A DNA stretch of 17,594 nucleotides. Origin: an uncultured Austwickia sp. GTDB lineage: Bacteria > Actinomycetota > Actinomycetes > Actinomycetales > Dermatophilaceae. The stretch is taken from positions 1-17,594 of the forward strand of contig CAKUSI010000044.1 of NCBI GenBank assembly GCA_934678955.1, read 5' to 3'. The position numbers and the translations under genes were made by a program. Shown here piece by piece: positions 7,756-14,925 of the stretch. Under the pieces are notes generated by a model. That model had not been told where the DNA came from and made no database searches. It saw only the letters and a list, made by a program, of their open reading frames with translations. Position 1 is the stretch's first letter. Each line of letters opens with the position of its first letter.

Positions 7756-8337
7756 TCACCGTCTCACCCCTGGAAGTGGCGTGACGCCCTCGGTGAGCGG
7801 CGGCAGCCCCGCCAGGGAGCAGAGGAGATCCGTCCAGGCGCGCAGATGGCCACCCAGTTGCGGGCCGTCGGCGGTCCACGAGGCGCGCAGCTCCAACTCG
7901 ACGACCGGTTCGCGTTCCGACAACGTCCCGAAGCTCTCCGAGACGACCCGCGTGAGGGTCCCGCCGAGGGCGCGCGCCCCGGGTTCGACGCCCTCCAGCG
8001 CGTCGGTCAGCCAGGACCAGCCGACCTCGCCCAGCAGTGGGTCTGCGGCAAGCTCCGGCTCCATCCGCGCGGAGGCGTACGTGACCAGCCGCCAACTCCC
8101 GTCCCATGCGTCGGGGAAGGATGGGTCGTGGAGGACGATGAACCGCCCGGTCGCGGGAGGGTCCTCCACGCCGGCCAGGACGACCTCCGCCGACAGCGCC
8201 GTGCTGAACGGCGCGATGCGTTGCGGGGCTGGGGAGTCCTCGAGCCGGATCTCGGGCCGGAGCCGGGCGTGCGTGAGCGCGTCCACGGATCGGGCGAAGA
8301 GCTCGTACGCCCCTCGCCGCGCATGACGGCTGTTCAC
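7756..8337 (-). CDS. DUF3000 family protein
   Basis: This 193-residue protein of unknown function belongs to a family found in actinobacteria beside hemE and the RNase D gene, the same neighbourhood as here. Recognisable segments include [17 protein letters not shown] near the start, a central [15 protein letters not shown], and [12 protein letters not shown] with [10 protein letters not shown] and [18 protein letters not shown] at the end. It is soluble with no signal peptide. The GTG start at 8337 has no Shine-Dalgarno but lies 6 bases after a TAGGGT -10 element, pointing to a leaderless mRNA. It is divergent from hemE. Confidence 0.82.
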   Translation of the reverse strand: MNSRHARRGAYELFARSVDALTHARLRPEIRLEDSPAPQRIAPFSTALSAEVVLAGVEDPPATGRFIVLHDPSFPDAWDGSWRLVTYASARMEPELAADPLLGEVGWSWLTDALEGVEPGARALGGTLTRVVSESFGTLSEREPVVELELRASWTADGPQLGGHLRAWTDLLCSLAGLPPLTEGVTPLPGVRR

Positions 8338-8343
8338 GTTCGC

Positions 8344-8349
8344 ACCCTA
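8344..8349 (-). promoter_or_regulatory. Leaderless -10 element of the DUF3000-RNase D operon
   Basis: TAGGGT on the minus strand ends 6 bases before the GTG at 8337, matching the actinobacterial TANNNT element placed for transcription to start at the start codon. No clear -35 is seen. Confidence 0.5.
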
Positions 8350-8489
8350 CGACCGCGCGCGCGGCCGCGTCCGGCACCACGCCGCACCGTCCTTCATCGT
8401 CCCGAGCGCCTGCGCACGAGGGGACGAGCGGCCCACGGTGCCGCGCGCATCCGCGCAGCCTGACTCGGGACCTGCGCGAACGTGTGAGG

Positions 8490-9539
8490 ATGGCTCGCGT
8501 GAACGCCGACCGGAACCCTGGTGCCGACAGCCTCCTCGTGCGCGCCGCACGCCGCGTCCCCGACGGGAGGCCTCCGGTGTGGTTCATGCGGCAGGCGGGC
8601 CGTTCGCTGCCGGAGTACCGCGAGCTGCGGGCCGACGTCCCCATGCTCACCGCCTGCTTGGACCCGGCGCTAGTCACGGAGATCACGCTGCAGCCTGTAC
8701 GCCGGCACGGGGTCGACGCGGCGATCCTCTTCAGCGACATCGTCGTACCGCTCGCCGCCGTCGGGGTCGACGTCGACATCGTGGCCGGGACCGGCCCGGT
8801 GGTGGCGCGTCCGATCCGCCGGCGGGAGGATCTCGCGCAGCTGGTTCCCCTCGCCGAGGGGCACGTGAGCGAGGTGGCGGAGGCGGTGCGGCTGCTGGGG
8901 GCCGAGCTGGGCGACACGCCGCTGATCGGTTTCGCCGGCGCGCCTTTCACGTTGGCTTCCTACCTGGTCGAGGGAGGCCCGAGCCGGACCCTGCAGCACA
9001 CCAAGGCGCTCATGCACGGCGACCCGGAGCTGTGGCGCGACTTGTGTCAGGTGCTGGCCCAGATCGCGGGGGAGTTCCTGGCCGTGCAGGTGCGCGCGGG
9101 AGCGAGCGCGGTGCAGCTGTTCGACAGCTGGGTCGGCGCGCTGCCGGTGGAGGACTACGAGCAGTACGTCGCGCCCTACTCCGCCGCGGCGCTGGCCGCG
9201 GTCGCCGCCACGGGAGTGCCGCGCATTCACTTCGGAGTCGGTACGGGGGAGCTGCTGGGCGCGATGGGTCAGGTCGGCGCCGAAGTGGTCGGGGTCGACT
9301 TCCGGCTCCGCCTGGACGAGGCGAGCCGCCGGATCGGGCCGGGCTACGCGGTGCAGGGCAACCTCGACCCGGCGCTGCTCTTCGCCCCCTGGCCGGTGAT
9401 CGAGGCGCAGGTGCGCCGGATCGTCGAGGAGGGGCGCGCGACCCCGGGCCACATCTTCAACCTAGGCCATGGGGTGCTGCCCAGCACAGACCCAGGCGTC
9501 CTCACCAGGGTCGTCGAACTGGTCCACTCCCTGGGCTGA
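8490..9539 (+). CDS. hemE: Uroporphyrinogen III decarboxylase
   Basis: It decarboxylates uroporphyrinogen III to coproporphyrinogen III in heme synthesis. The family signature [16 protein letters not shown] is present, with Arg34 and Arg38. Also present are Asp83 in FSDI (the catalytic Asp), [17 protein letters not shown], and His327 in FNLGHGVLP. The product has about 349 residues, normal length. The start is uncertain among GTG 8484, ATG 8490 and GTG 8499; only the unconserved N-terminus is affected. It is divergent from the DUF3000 gene and followed 113 bases later by hemQ/chdC. Confidence 0.95.
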   Translation: MARVNADRNPGADSLLVRAARRVPDGRPPVWFMRQAGRSLPEYRELRADVPMLTACLDPALVTEITLQPVRRHGVDAAILFSDIVVPLAAVGVDVDIVAGTGPVVARPIRRREDLAQLVPLAEGHVSEVAEAVRLLGAELGDTPLIGFAGAPFTLASYLVEGGPSRTLQHTKALMHGDPELWRDLCQVLAQIAGEFLAVQVRAGASAVQLFDSWVGALPVEDYEQYVAPYSAAALAAVAATGVPRIHFGVGTGELLGAMGQVGAEVVGVDFRLRLDEASRRIGPGYAVQGNLDPALLFAPWPVIEAQVRRIVEEGRATPGHIFNLGHGVLPSTDPGVLTRVVELVHSLG

Positions 9540-9652
9540 GAAGCCGCGGCACCCGCGCTGGCGAGGCGGCCGACCCCAGAGGCTGCGCGGCCGACCGCTC
9601 CGGCGAGAGGGGCCGGTGAGCGGCCTCCGGCACTCCCACCCACAATGAGGCC

Positions 9653-10447
9653 ATGACCGACGCCACGAAGCCCACCAGCGCGCCAAGCCATCCCGCCCAG
9701 CCCTCGCCTCATGCGCCCGCCGAGCCGCCTGCCCCCGACGCGGACGTACGCAACCTCGAGCGCATCCGCGAGCTGAACGAGACCATCCGCTACGCCATGT
9801 GGTCGGTCTTCCGGGCGAGGGGCCCGTTGCCGGACTCGGACTCCGAGCGGGAATCGATGGCCGCCGAGGTGAGCGCGATGCTGGAGTCGCTGGCCGGGCA
9901 GGACCTGGTGGTGCGCGGCAGCTACGACGTCGCGGGCCTGCGCGCCGACGCCGACCTCATGTTCTGGTGGCACGCACCCACGATCGAGGTGGCCCAGCAG
10001 GCCTACCAGGGGCTGCGCCGGACCCGCCTTGGCAGGCACTTGGAGCCCGTCTGGTCCGCGGCGGCCCTGCACCGGCCCGCCGAGTTCAACCGCAGCCACC
10101 TACCGGCGTTCCTCGCCGGGGAGCCGGCGCGGGCCTACGTGTGCGTCTACCCCTTCGTCCGCTCGTACGACTGGTACGTGCTGGAGGACGCGCAACGGCG
10201 CGCGATGCTGGCCGAGCACGGCCAGATGGCGCGGGAATACGGGGACGTACGCGCGAACACGATCGCCTCGTTCGCCTTGAACGACTACGAGTGGGTGCTG
10301 GCGTTCGAAGCCGATGAACTCGACCGGATCGTCGACCTGATGCGCCACCTGCGCGGTTCCAAGGCGCGGCTGCACGTCCGCGAGGAGGTCCCATTTTTCA
10401 CGGGTCCGCGTCGGGACATCCAACAGATCGTCGCCGCGCTGCCGTGA
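9653..10447 (+). CDS. hemQ: Coproheme decarboxylase (HemQ/ChdC)
   Basis: It converts coproheme to heme b by two oxidative decarboxylations, the last step of the coproporphyrin-dependent pathway of Gram-positive bacteria. The 264-residue protein has a Pro/Ala-rich tail of about 30 residues, then a chlorite-dismutase-like fold ([47 protein letters not shown]). Spacing against the corynebacterial enzyme, from memory, identifies Tyr166 as the catalytic tyrosine, His189 (LAEHG) as the proximal heme ligand and His149 as the distal histidine typical of the actinobacterial clade. Being downstream of hemE supports the role. The gene converges on msrB with a 24-base gap. Confidence 0.93.
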   Translation: MTDATKPTSAPSHPAQPSPHAPAEPPAPDADVRNLERIRELNETIRYAMWSVFRARGPLPDSDSERESMAAEVSAMLESLAGQDLVVRGSYDVAGLRADADLMFWWHAPTIEVAQQAYQGLRRTRLGRHLEPVWSAAALHRPAEFNRSHLPAFLAGEPARAYVCVYPFVRSYDWYVLEDAQRRAMLAEHGQMAREYGDVRANTIASFALNDYEWVLAFEADELDRIVDLMRHLRGSKARLHVREEVPFFTGPRRDIQQIVAALP

Positions 10448-10471
10448 CTGCCCGCGCTCCGCGCCGGCTTC

Positions 10472-10891
10472 CTAGTCGTCGTCCAGGGGGTGCAGTCGAA
10501 GGCAGATCGAGTTGATGCAATAGCGCTGGTCGGTCGGCGTGGGGTAGCCCTCGCCCTCGAACACGTGCCCCAGGTGGGACCCGCACGTCGCGCAGCGCAC
10601 TTCGACCCGACGCATCCCGAGCGACGTGTCTTCCACGTACTCGACCGCATCGCCGGCGAGCGGCGCGTAGAACGACGGCCAGCCGCAGTGGCTCGGGAAT
10701 TTCGTCTCGCTGCGGAAGAGTTCGGCGCCGCAGGCGCGGCACGAATACACGCCCACCGCCGTGGTGTCCGTGTATTCGCCCTCCCCGGGCGGTTCCGTGC
10801 CCGCGCGACGCAACACGCGGAACTCCTCGGGCGTGAGCTGGCGCGCCCACTCCTCGTCCGTGCGCTGCACCGGGTAGCTGCCCTCGCCCAT
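10472..10891 (-). CDS. msrB: Peptide-methionine (R)-S-oxide reductase
   Basis: It reduces methionine R-sulfoxide in proteins and protects against oxidative damage in the cytoplasm. The 139-residue protein has all family marks: zinc ligands Cys51/Cys54 (CRAC) and Cys100/Cys103 (CATC), GWPSF, RRVEVRC, GHVF, and catalytic Cys125 in RYCINS. Cys69 in SHCGWPSF matches the recycling cysteine. The ATG at 10891 is preceded by AAGGAG at good spacing. It is divergent from the Prim-PolC gene. Confidence 0.95.
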   Translation of the reverse strand: MGEGSYPVQRTDEEWARQLTPEEFRVLRRAGTEPPGEGEYTDTTAVGVYSCRACGAELFRSETKFPSHCGWPSFYAPLAGDAVEYVEDTSLGMRRVEVRCATCGSHLGHVFEGEGYPTPTDQRYCINSICLRLHPLDDD

Positions 10892-11002
10892 CCTGGCTCC
10901 TTGCGACGTCGTGCGCGGCTCTCCGGTCGCCCGGCCGTGTGGGTCGTGGCCCCGCGGAGGCGGACCGTTCCGGTCCCGTGGGCTCGACGATATCCGCCGG
11001 GG

Positions 11003-11032
11003 TTGGGCGCGGCCTGCCGAGGCGCCTACGGT
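11003..11032 (+). promoter_or_regulatory. Putative leaderless promoter of the Prim-PolC gene
   Basis: TTGGGC (11003-11008) and TACGGT (11027-11032) are separated by 18 bases, and the -10 element ends 7 bases before the ATG at 11040. There is no clear Shine-Dalgarno. The arrangement fits transcription starting at the A of the ATG. Confidence 0.5.
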
Positions 11033-11039
11033 GTGGGGC

Positions 11040-12110
11040 ATGGCCAGCGACGCACCCATCCTGGAGATCCCGGCTCCCGACGGCACGGTGCGGACCGTCA
11101 AGCTCTCCAACGCGGATCGGCCGGTGTGGCCCGATCCCGGGCAGGGTGGGCCGATCACGAAGGCGGACCTCGCCGCCTACGTCATCGCCGTGCAGGACGG
11201 GTTGCTCCGCGCGCTGCGGGACCGGCCCGTCACGCTCCAGCGGTTCCGCGGTGGGGTCACCGGCGAGGAGTTCTATACCAAGAACCCGCCGCGCGGCGCC
11301 CCTGCGTGGATCCGGACGGTGATGTGCCGCTATCCCTCGGCCCGCAGCCACCCCCAGCTCGTCCTCGACGAGATCGCGGCGGTGGTCTACACGGTCCAGA
11401 TGAGCACGGTGACGTTTCACCCGTGGCCTGTGCGGGCCGACGACAACGACCTGGTCGACGAGCTGCGGATCGACCTGGATCCCCAGCCCGGTCGGGACTT
11501 CGCCGACGCGGTGGAGGCGGCGCTGGCGCTACGCGAGGTGATGACGGAGCTGGGGCTGACGGCGTGGGCCAAGACGAGCGGCAACCGCGGGATCCACGTC
11601 TACAGCCGGATCGCGCGCACCCACGAGTTCGCGGACGTACGACACGCGGTGATCGGTATCGCCCGCGAGCTGGAGCGGCGGCTGCCGGACCTCGTGACCA
11701 CCGCGTGGTGGAAGGAGGAGCGGGGAAGGCGTATTTTCGTGGACTACAACCAGGCGGCCCGCGACCGGACCATCGCCTCGGCGTACAGTCCCCGGCCGTT
11801 GGGCCACGCGCCCGTGTCGACCCCGCTGCCGTGGTCGGACCTGGCCGGGGCGGATCCGGCGCGGTTCACCGTGCGGAGCGTGCCGGGGCTGCTCGCCGAG
11901 CACGGCGACGCCTGGGCGGGGATGGATGACGCGGAGTCGGTCGGCTCAATCGAGCCGGCGCTGGACCTGTGGCGGGCCGACCTCGAGCGCGGCTTGGGCG
12001 AGCTGAACTTCCCGCCGGACTATCCGAAAATGCCGGGCGAGCCGCCGCGGGTCCAACCGAGCAAGAAGAACCCCGACAACTGGGACGGCGACCTCAAGCG
12101 CCCGCGCTGA
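11040..12110 (+). CDS. LigD-type primase-polymerase (Prim-PolC / PolD1-like)
   Basis: A 356-residue archaeo-eukaryotic primase-superfamily polymerase like the LigD polymerase domain, but stand-alone. Such proteins fill short gaps and ends with ribonucleotides in base-excision or end-joining repair. The metal-binding Asp145 and Asp147 lie in RIDLDPQPG and a third Asp235 in IFVDYNQAARDRT. The SGNRGIHVY motif (Ser180 to His186) binds nucleotide, and AYSPRP follows. In mycobacteria the stand-alone homologue is encoded beside ligC; here ligC lies 1.7 kb away on the opposite strand, supporting the Prim-PolC assignment. The stop codon lies inside a 133-bp duplication: the final 80 bases recur at 12825-12904. 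Confidence 0.9.
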   Translation: MASDAPILEIPAPDGTVRTVKLSNADRPVWPDPGQGGPITKADLAAYVIAVQDGLLRALRDRPVTLQRFRGGVTGEEFYTKNPPRGAPAWIRTVMCRYPSARSHPQLVLDEIAAVVYTVQMSTVTFHPWPVRADDNDLVDELRIDLDPQPGRDFADAVEAALALREVMTELGLTAWAKTSGNRGIHVYSRIARTHEFADVRHAVIGIARELERRLPDLVTTAWWKEERGRRIFVDYNQAARDRTIASAYSPRPLGHAPVSTPLPWSDLAGADPARFTVRSVPGLLAEHGDAWAGMDDAESVGSIEPALDLWRADLERGLGELNFPPDYPKMPGEPPRVQPSKKNPDNWDGDLKRPR

Positions 12111-12163
12111 CCAGCGCCACGACGACCAGGCTCAGCGCCACGCCCGGCAGTGGGGCGCATCCC
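12031..12163. repeat. Left copy of 133-bp direct repeat flanking a two-gene cassette
   Basis: This segment recurs at 12825-12957 in the same orientation, 794 bases away, with 127 of 133 positions identical. The first 114 positions differ at only two sites, both synonymous in the genes concerned; the last 19 differ at four. It contains the intact 3' end of the Prim-PolC gene and a copy of the 3' end of the EamA gene. Confidence 0.95.
12094..12163 (-). pseudogene. 3'-end remnant of the EamA transporter gene
   Basis: Read on the minus strand this ends in LPGVALSLVVVALVSAGA and a stop, matching the true EamA C-terminus (LLGVALSLVVVALVSAGA) encoded at the right repeat. It has no upstream coding part. 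It is the fragment left on the Prim-PolC side when the cassette separated the two genes. Confidence 0.85.
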
Positions 12164-12166
12164 GCG

Positions 12167-12193
12167 TACACTGCTCCCCCAGGAACAAGGAGG
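12167..12193 (+). promoter_or_regulatory. Putative -10 element and ribosome-binding site of the cassette
   Basis: TACACT (12167-12172) is a TANNNT -10 just inside the cassette's left edge. AAGGAGG (12187-12193) is a near-perfect Shine-Dalgarno 6 bases before TTG 12200 and directly abutting GTG 12194. That spacing favours TTG as the start. No good -35 is visible. Confidence 0.5.
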
Positions 12194-12199
12194 GTGACG

Positions 12200-12430
12200 T
12201 TGGGGTACTGGCGACGCGCCTCCCGAAAGGACGTCGAGGCGTTGTTGGGCGAGTTCCACGCCGCCGGATGGACGATCAAGGACCCCCCGAAGTACTACAG
12301 AGTCCAGTGTCCGGAACGATGTGGTTTGCATCAACGTTGGATACACCTGACCCCTAGTGATCCCCACTACGTGAAGAACGCGCTACGTTGGCTCTACCGA
12401 CAGCCGTGCTACGAAGGGAGCGAGAGATGA
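12200..12430 (+). CDS. Small HicA-like protein with Cys/His cluster, 76 aa
   Basis: I recognise the general layout but not a named family. The order is helix (ASRKDVEALLGEFHAAGW), a strand pair (TIKDPPKYYRVQCP), a strand with RWIHLTPSD, and a final helix (PHYVKNALRWLYRQ). This resembles HicA mRNA-interferase toxins, which have a dsRNA-binding-like fold. The usual HicA catalytic His position (GSHxxF/Y) reads KYY here, so HicA activity cannot be assumed. Cys37, Cys41, His44 and His49 form a CxxxCxxHxxxxH pattern that could bind zinc, and Cys70 is near the end. GC is about 50-60%, below the neighbours. Its stop overlaps the next gene's start (ATGA), as in many toxin-antitoxin pairs. GTG 12194 is an alternative start. 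Confidence 0.65.
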   Translation: MGYWRRASRKDVEALLGEFHAAGWTIKDPPKYYRVQCPERCGLHQRWIHLTPSDPHYVKNALRWLYRQPCYEGSER

Positions 12431-12741
12431 CGACGACCGTCCACGTCACGCAGTACTTTTCGACGTCCTCCCCTCGTATCTTCGATGAGTGCGATCGGCT
12501 CATGACATCGCTGATCGATCACGAGGAGACGGACCCCTCCGTGCGTGATGCGTCGGTGTCTGCCGATGCTGGGCTCGGGCTTGTCGAGGTCACCGTCGTC
12601 GCGGACGGAGCGACGGAAGACGAAGCGACCCAAAGCGCCATCGCTCGCATGCACGAGGCGGTGGCCTCGATCGTCACAGTGATCGACGGTCCTCTCCAGG
12701 AGCGGGGTCACCCGATCACGGAACTTGCTTCCGTCGTCTGA
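12427..12741 (+). CDS. Unrecognised cassette partner protein, 104 aa
   Basis: I do not recognise this protein. Its predicted order is strand (TVHVTQYFS), long helix (RIFDECDRLMTSLIDHEET), two strands (ASVSADAG, GLVEVTVVAD) and a helix (TEDEATQSAIARMHEAVASI), a beta-alpha-beta-beta-alpha pattern. It is acidic, which would suit neutralising the basic upstream protein. It starts at the ATG overlapping the upstream TGA, so the two are translationally coupled. It lacks an obvious DNA-binding domain and does not look like a canonical HicB. An antitoxin or immunity role is inference from the arrangement only. GC about 58% in the first part, below the flanking genes. Confidence 0.65.
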   Translation: MTTTVHVTQYFSTSSPRIFDECDRLMTSLIDHEETDPSVRDASVSADAGLGLVEVTVVADGATEDEATQSAIARMHEAVASIVTVIDGPLQERGHPITELASVV

Positions 12742-12748
12742 CCGGTCA

Positions 12749-12773
12749 CTTCGGCTGGTTGCCCCGCCCGAAG
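12749..12773 (+). terminator. Weak hairpin after the cassette genes
   Basis: CTTCGG (12749-12754) and CCGAAG (12768-12773) can pair 8 bases after the stop codon, with further partial pairing inside. No T-run follows. It is a weak terminator candidate. A 10-bp palindrome GCGCTAGCGC lies nearby at 12788-12797. Confidence 0.35.
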
Positions 12774-12824
12774 GTTGAGGATTCGGCGCGCTAGCGCTCG
12801 AAAGGAGCCTCGGCCGCGTCTGGC

Positions 12825-12904
12825 TGCCGGGCGAGCCGCCGCGGGTCCAACCGAGCAAGAAGAACCCCGATAACTGGGACGGCGACCTCAAGCGCCCGCG
12901 CTGA
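12825..12904 (+). pseudogene. 3'-end remnant of the Prim-PolC gene
   Basis: It encodes the last 25 or so residues of Prim-PolC (PGEPPRVQPSKKNPDNWDGD, then the final residues) and its stop, with a single synonymous difference (GAT for GAC). Nothing coding precedes it in frame. It is the fragment left on the transporter side of the cassette. Confidence 0.88.
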
Positions 12905-12957
12905 CCAGCGCCACGACAACCAGGCTCAGCGCCACGCCGAGCAGTTGGGCGCGTCCC
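12825..12957. repeat. Right copy of 133-bp direct repeat flanking a two-gene cassette
   Basis: It pairs with 12031-12163. This copy carries the intact 3' end of the EamA gene (minus strand) and a dead copy of the Prim-PolC 3' end. Together the two copies preserve both genes on either side of 661 bases of inserted DNA. Confidence 0.95.
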
Positions 12958-13739
12958 AGGCGTTCGCGCAGGAAGAGCACGGCGGCCGCGACCGTCACCC
13001 CCGGATAGAGCGAGGTCAGAACGCCGGCCACGCTGAGCTCGCCCACGTTGGTGGCGAACAGGAAGCACACCGTCGCGGTGCCGGCGATCAGCCCGCTCAG
13101 CGCTCCGAGCCAGGCGGCCCGTTGGCGCGGCAGCCACACGATCCCCAAGAGCCCCGCCATGAGCGGCGTCAACGTCACCGCCACGGCCAGGTCCACGACC
13201 ACGGGCCAGGTGCCCGCCCCGGGCGCAGCCTGGCCGAGCGCCGCGAAGACGAGGCCGAACCCGGCGCCCGCCGCGATGCCGTACGCCAGCCCCCCGTGGG
13301 TGACGCCGCCCCCATGGCCTCGCCCTTGCGCCGCCGGGACGGAGGAGACCAGCCAGATGGCCGGGACGGCGAGCAGGAACCCCGCCCACGTCGAGAGGCC
13401 CGGTCGCTCGCCGAGGCCCACGCCCACGGCGACCGGCACGAACGCGGCTCCGACGGCCGACACCGGCGCGACGACGCCCATCCGCCCCACCGCGAGGCCC
13501 TGATACAGGGCGCCCACGCCGAGAGCGTTGCCCACGCCTGCCAGGGCACCCCAGGCAAGGTCGCGCGGCGCGGGATCGCCTCCGAGGATGAGCGAAAGGA
13601 CCAGCGCGAACGTCAGGCCTGCGAGCTGGGAGCACCAGGCGACGGACCACCCCGGGGCTCGTCGGGAGAAGAGGCCGCCGAGGAAGTCCGCGACGCCGAA
13701 CGCGAGCGCGCCGATCAAAGCCCAGCCGATGCTGATCAC
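12888..13739 (-). CDS. EamA/DMT-family membrane transporter
   Basis: A 283-residue integral membrane protein with about ten hydrophobic segments arranged as two EamA-like repeats (start IGWALIGALAFGVADFLGGLF; second repeat from about GGLAYGIAAGAGFGLVFAAL). Typical repeat-end features are ALYQGLAVGRMGVVAPVSAV and SLYPGVTVAAAVLFLRERLG. Members export or import small metabolites; the substrate cannot be predicted. The GTG start at 13739 is 75 bases from the ligC stop on the same strand, so the two may be cotranscribed. Its stop codon lies within the duplicated polymerase 3' end, implying that the two genes' ends overlapped by 17 bases before the cassette arrived. Confidence 0.85.
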   Translation of the reverse strand: MISIGWALIGALAFGVADFLGGLFSRRAPGWSVAWCSQLAGLTFALVLSLILGGDPAPRDLAWGALAGVGNALGVGALYQGLAVGRMGVVAPVSAVGAAFVPVAVGVGLGERPGLSTWAGFLLAVPAIWLVSSVPAAQGRGHGGGVTHGGLAYGIAAGAGFGLVFAALGQAAPGAGTWPVVVDLAVAVTLTPLMAGLLGIVWLPRQRAAWLGALSGLIAGTATVCFLFATNVGELSVAGVLTSLYPGVTVAAAVLFLRERLGRAQLLGVALSLVVVALVSAGA

Positions 13740-13814
13740 CCCTGCGGTCGTGTGGTGCGGACGGTCGTACGGCCACGGCGCAAGTCGCGGCGTGATGCCG
13801 CGCGGTGGCGCGGG

Positions 13815-14888
13815 TCAGCCGCTCACGTGGGAGACGAGGACCGCCCCCAGATCGTAGGCGGGTGCCCGCTCGATCTGCTCCAACGTGCACGAGCGCGGCT
13901 CGCGGTCTGGTCGCCACCGCAGGAGCGTCACGGCGTGCCGGAACCGCGACCCCTCTAGTTGGTCGAAGGCGACCTCGACCACGAGTTCCGGGCGCAGCGG
14001 GACGTAACCGACGTCCTTGGACGCGCTGAATCGGGACCGATCGGTCTCCGCGTGGGCGGTCGCCCCGTCCTCGTTGCGGATCACCAGCGGATCGAGGCGC
14101 GCGATCAGCTCGCGGCGCATGGCCGCCGTGAAGGCGCCGATGCCGCCGACGTTGCGCAGCTGCCCGTCCTCCTCGTAGAGCCCGAGCAGCAGCGACCCGA
14201 CGCCGGTCCCCGACGTGTGCACCCGGTAGCCGACGACCACCGCCTCCGCCGTCCGCTTGTGCTTCACCTTGAGCATGGAACGCTTGCCCGGCGCGTACGG
14301 CGCGGTGAGCGGCTTGGCCACGATTCCGTCCAGGCCCGCGCCCTCGAATCGCTCGAACCAGTCCATCGCCTCGTCGCGGTCCCTCGTCACCCGAGTCACG
14401 TGCAGCCGGGAGTCCGCAGGCCACTGTGCGCTGAGTTCCTCCAGGGCTGCCCGGCGCTGCGCGAACGGCTCGTCCAGCAGGCTGACCTCGCCCAGGGCCA
14501 ACAAGTCGAAGCCCACGAACTCGGCAGGGGTCTCTCGCGCGAGGCGTTCCACGCGCGAGGCGGCCGGGTGGATCCGCGCGCTGATGGACTCCCACGAGAG
14601 GCGTTGCGCGCCGGATGGCCCGACCCGCACGACGAGTTCCCCATCGAGGGCACACCGCCTCGGAAGGGTCGTCCGCGCGGCCTCGACCACGTCGGGGAAG
14701 TACCGCGTGAGCGGCCGCTTGCCGCGGCTGGCGAGCTCCACCTCGTCGCCGTCCTTCAGTACGAGGCACCGGAACCCGTCCCACTTCGGCTCGAAGAGGA
14801 GTCCGCCTTCGACGGCCGCGGGGTCGGGCACGTCCGCGACGGCCTTGGCCAACATCGGCACGAGCGGAAGCGGTAGGGGCAGGTCCAT
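13815..14888 (-). CDS. ligC: ATP-dependent DNA ligase, LigC type
   Basis: It seals DNA nicks using ATP, probably as partner of the Prim-PolC polymerase in gap or break repair. The 357-residue protein has motif I with the adenylated Lys35 (EPKWDGFR), ELVV (motif III), GFDLLALG, DGIVAKPL (motif IV) and RSMLKVKHKR (motif V), then an OB-fold with GSLLLGLYEEDGQL and a FxAxRREL-like segment. The ATG at 14888 gives MDLPLPLPLVPMLAKA, very like the start of mycobacterial LigC from memory, and a GGTGGAG lies upstream. Length is typical. It is divergent from the hydrolase gene with only 37 bases between start codons. Confidence 0.92.
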   Translation of the reverse strand: MDLPLPLPLVPMLAKAVADVPDPAAVEGGLLFEPKWDGFRCLVLKDGDEVELASRGKRPLTRYFPDVVEAARTTLPRRCALDGELVVRVGPSGAQRLSWESISARIHPAASRVERLARETPAEFVGFDLLALGEVSLLDEPFAQRRAALEELSAQWPADSRLHVTRVTRDRDEAMDWFERFEGAGLDGIVAKPLTAPYAPGKRSMLKVKHKRTAEAVVVGYRVHTSGTGVGSLLLGLYEEDGQLRNVGGIGAFTAAMRRELIARLDPLVIRNEDGATAHAETDRSRFSASKDVGYVPLRPELVVEVAFDQLEGSRFRHAVTLLRWRPDREPRSCTLEQIERAPAYDLGAVLVSHVSG

Positions 14889-14925
14889 GCCGGTCATTCT
14901 CCACCGCACCTGTCACGATGAGTCC

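Noticed and set aside
6400..8463. A 687-codon open frame on the plus strand
   Set aside because: It is antisense to the RNase D and DUF3000 genes, whose motifs and synteny are clear.
9566..9596. 10-bp direct repeat GCGGCCGACC between hemE and hemQ
   Set aside because: It is short, with only two copies, and expected by chance in GC-rich intergenic DNA.
12427..12741. HicB antitoxin for the second cassette gene
   Set aside because: It lacks the HicB-type strand pattern with a GxxxxxPxxxG-like motif and any C-terminal DNA-binding domain; only the gene arrangement suggests an antitoxin.
12164..12824. Insertion sequence or miniature transposon
   Set aside because: The cassette edges are not inverted repeats, no transposase is encoded, and a 133-bp target duplication is far larger than any IS produces.
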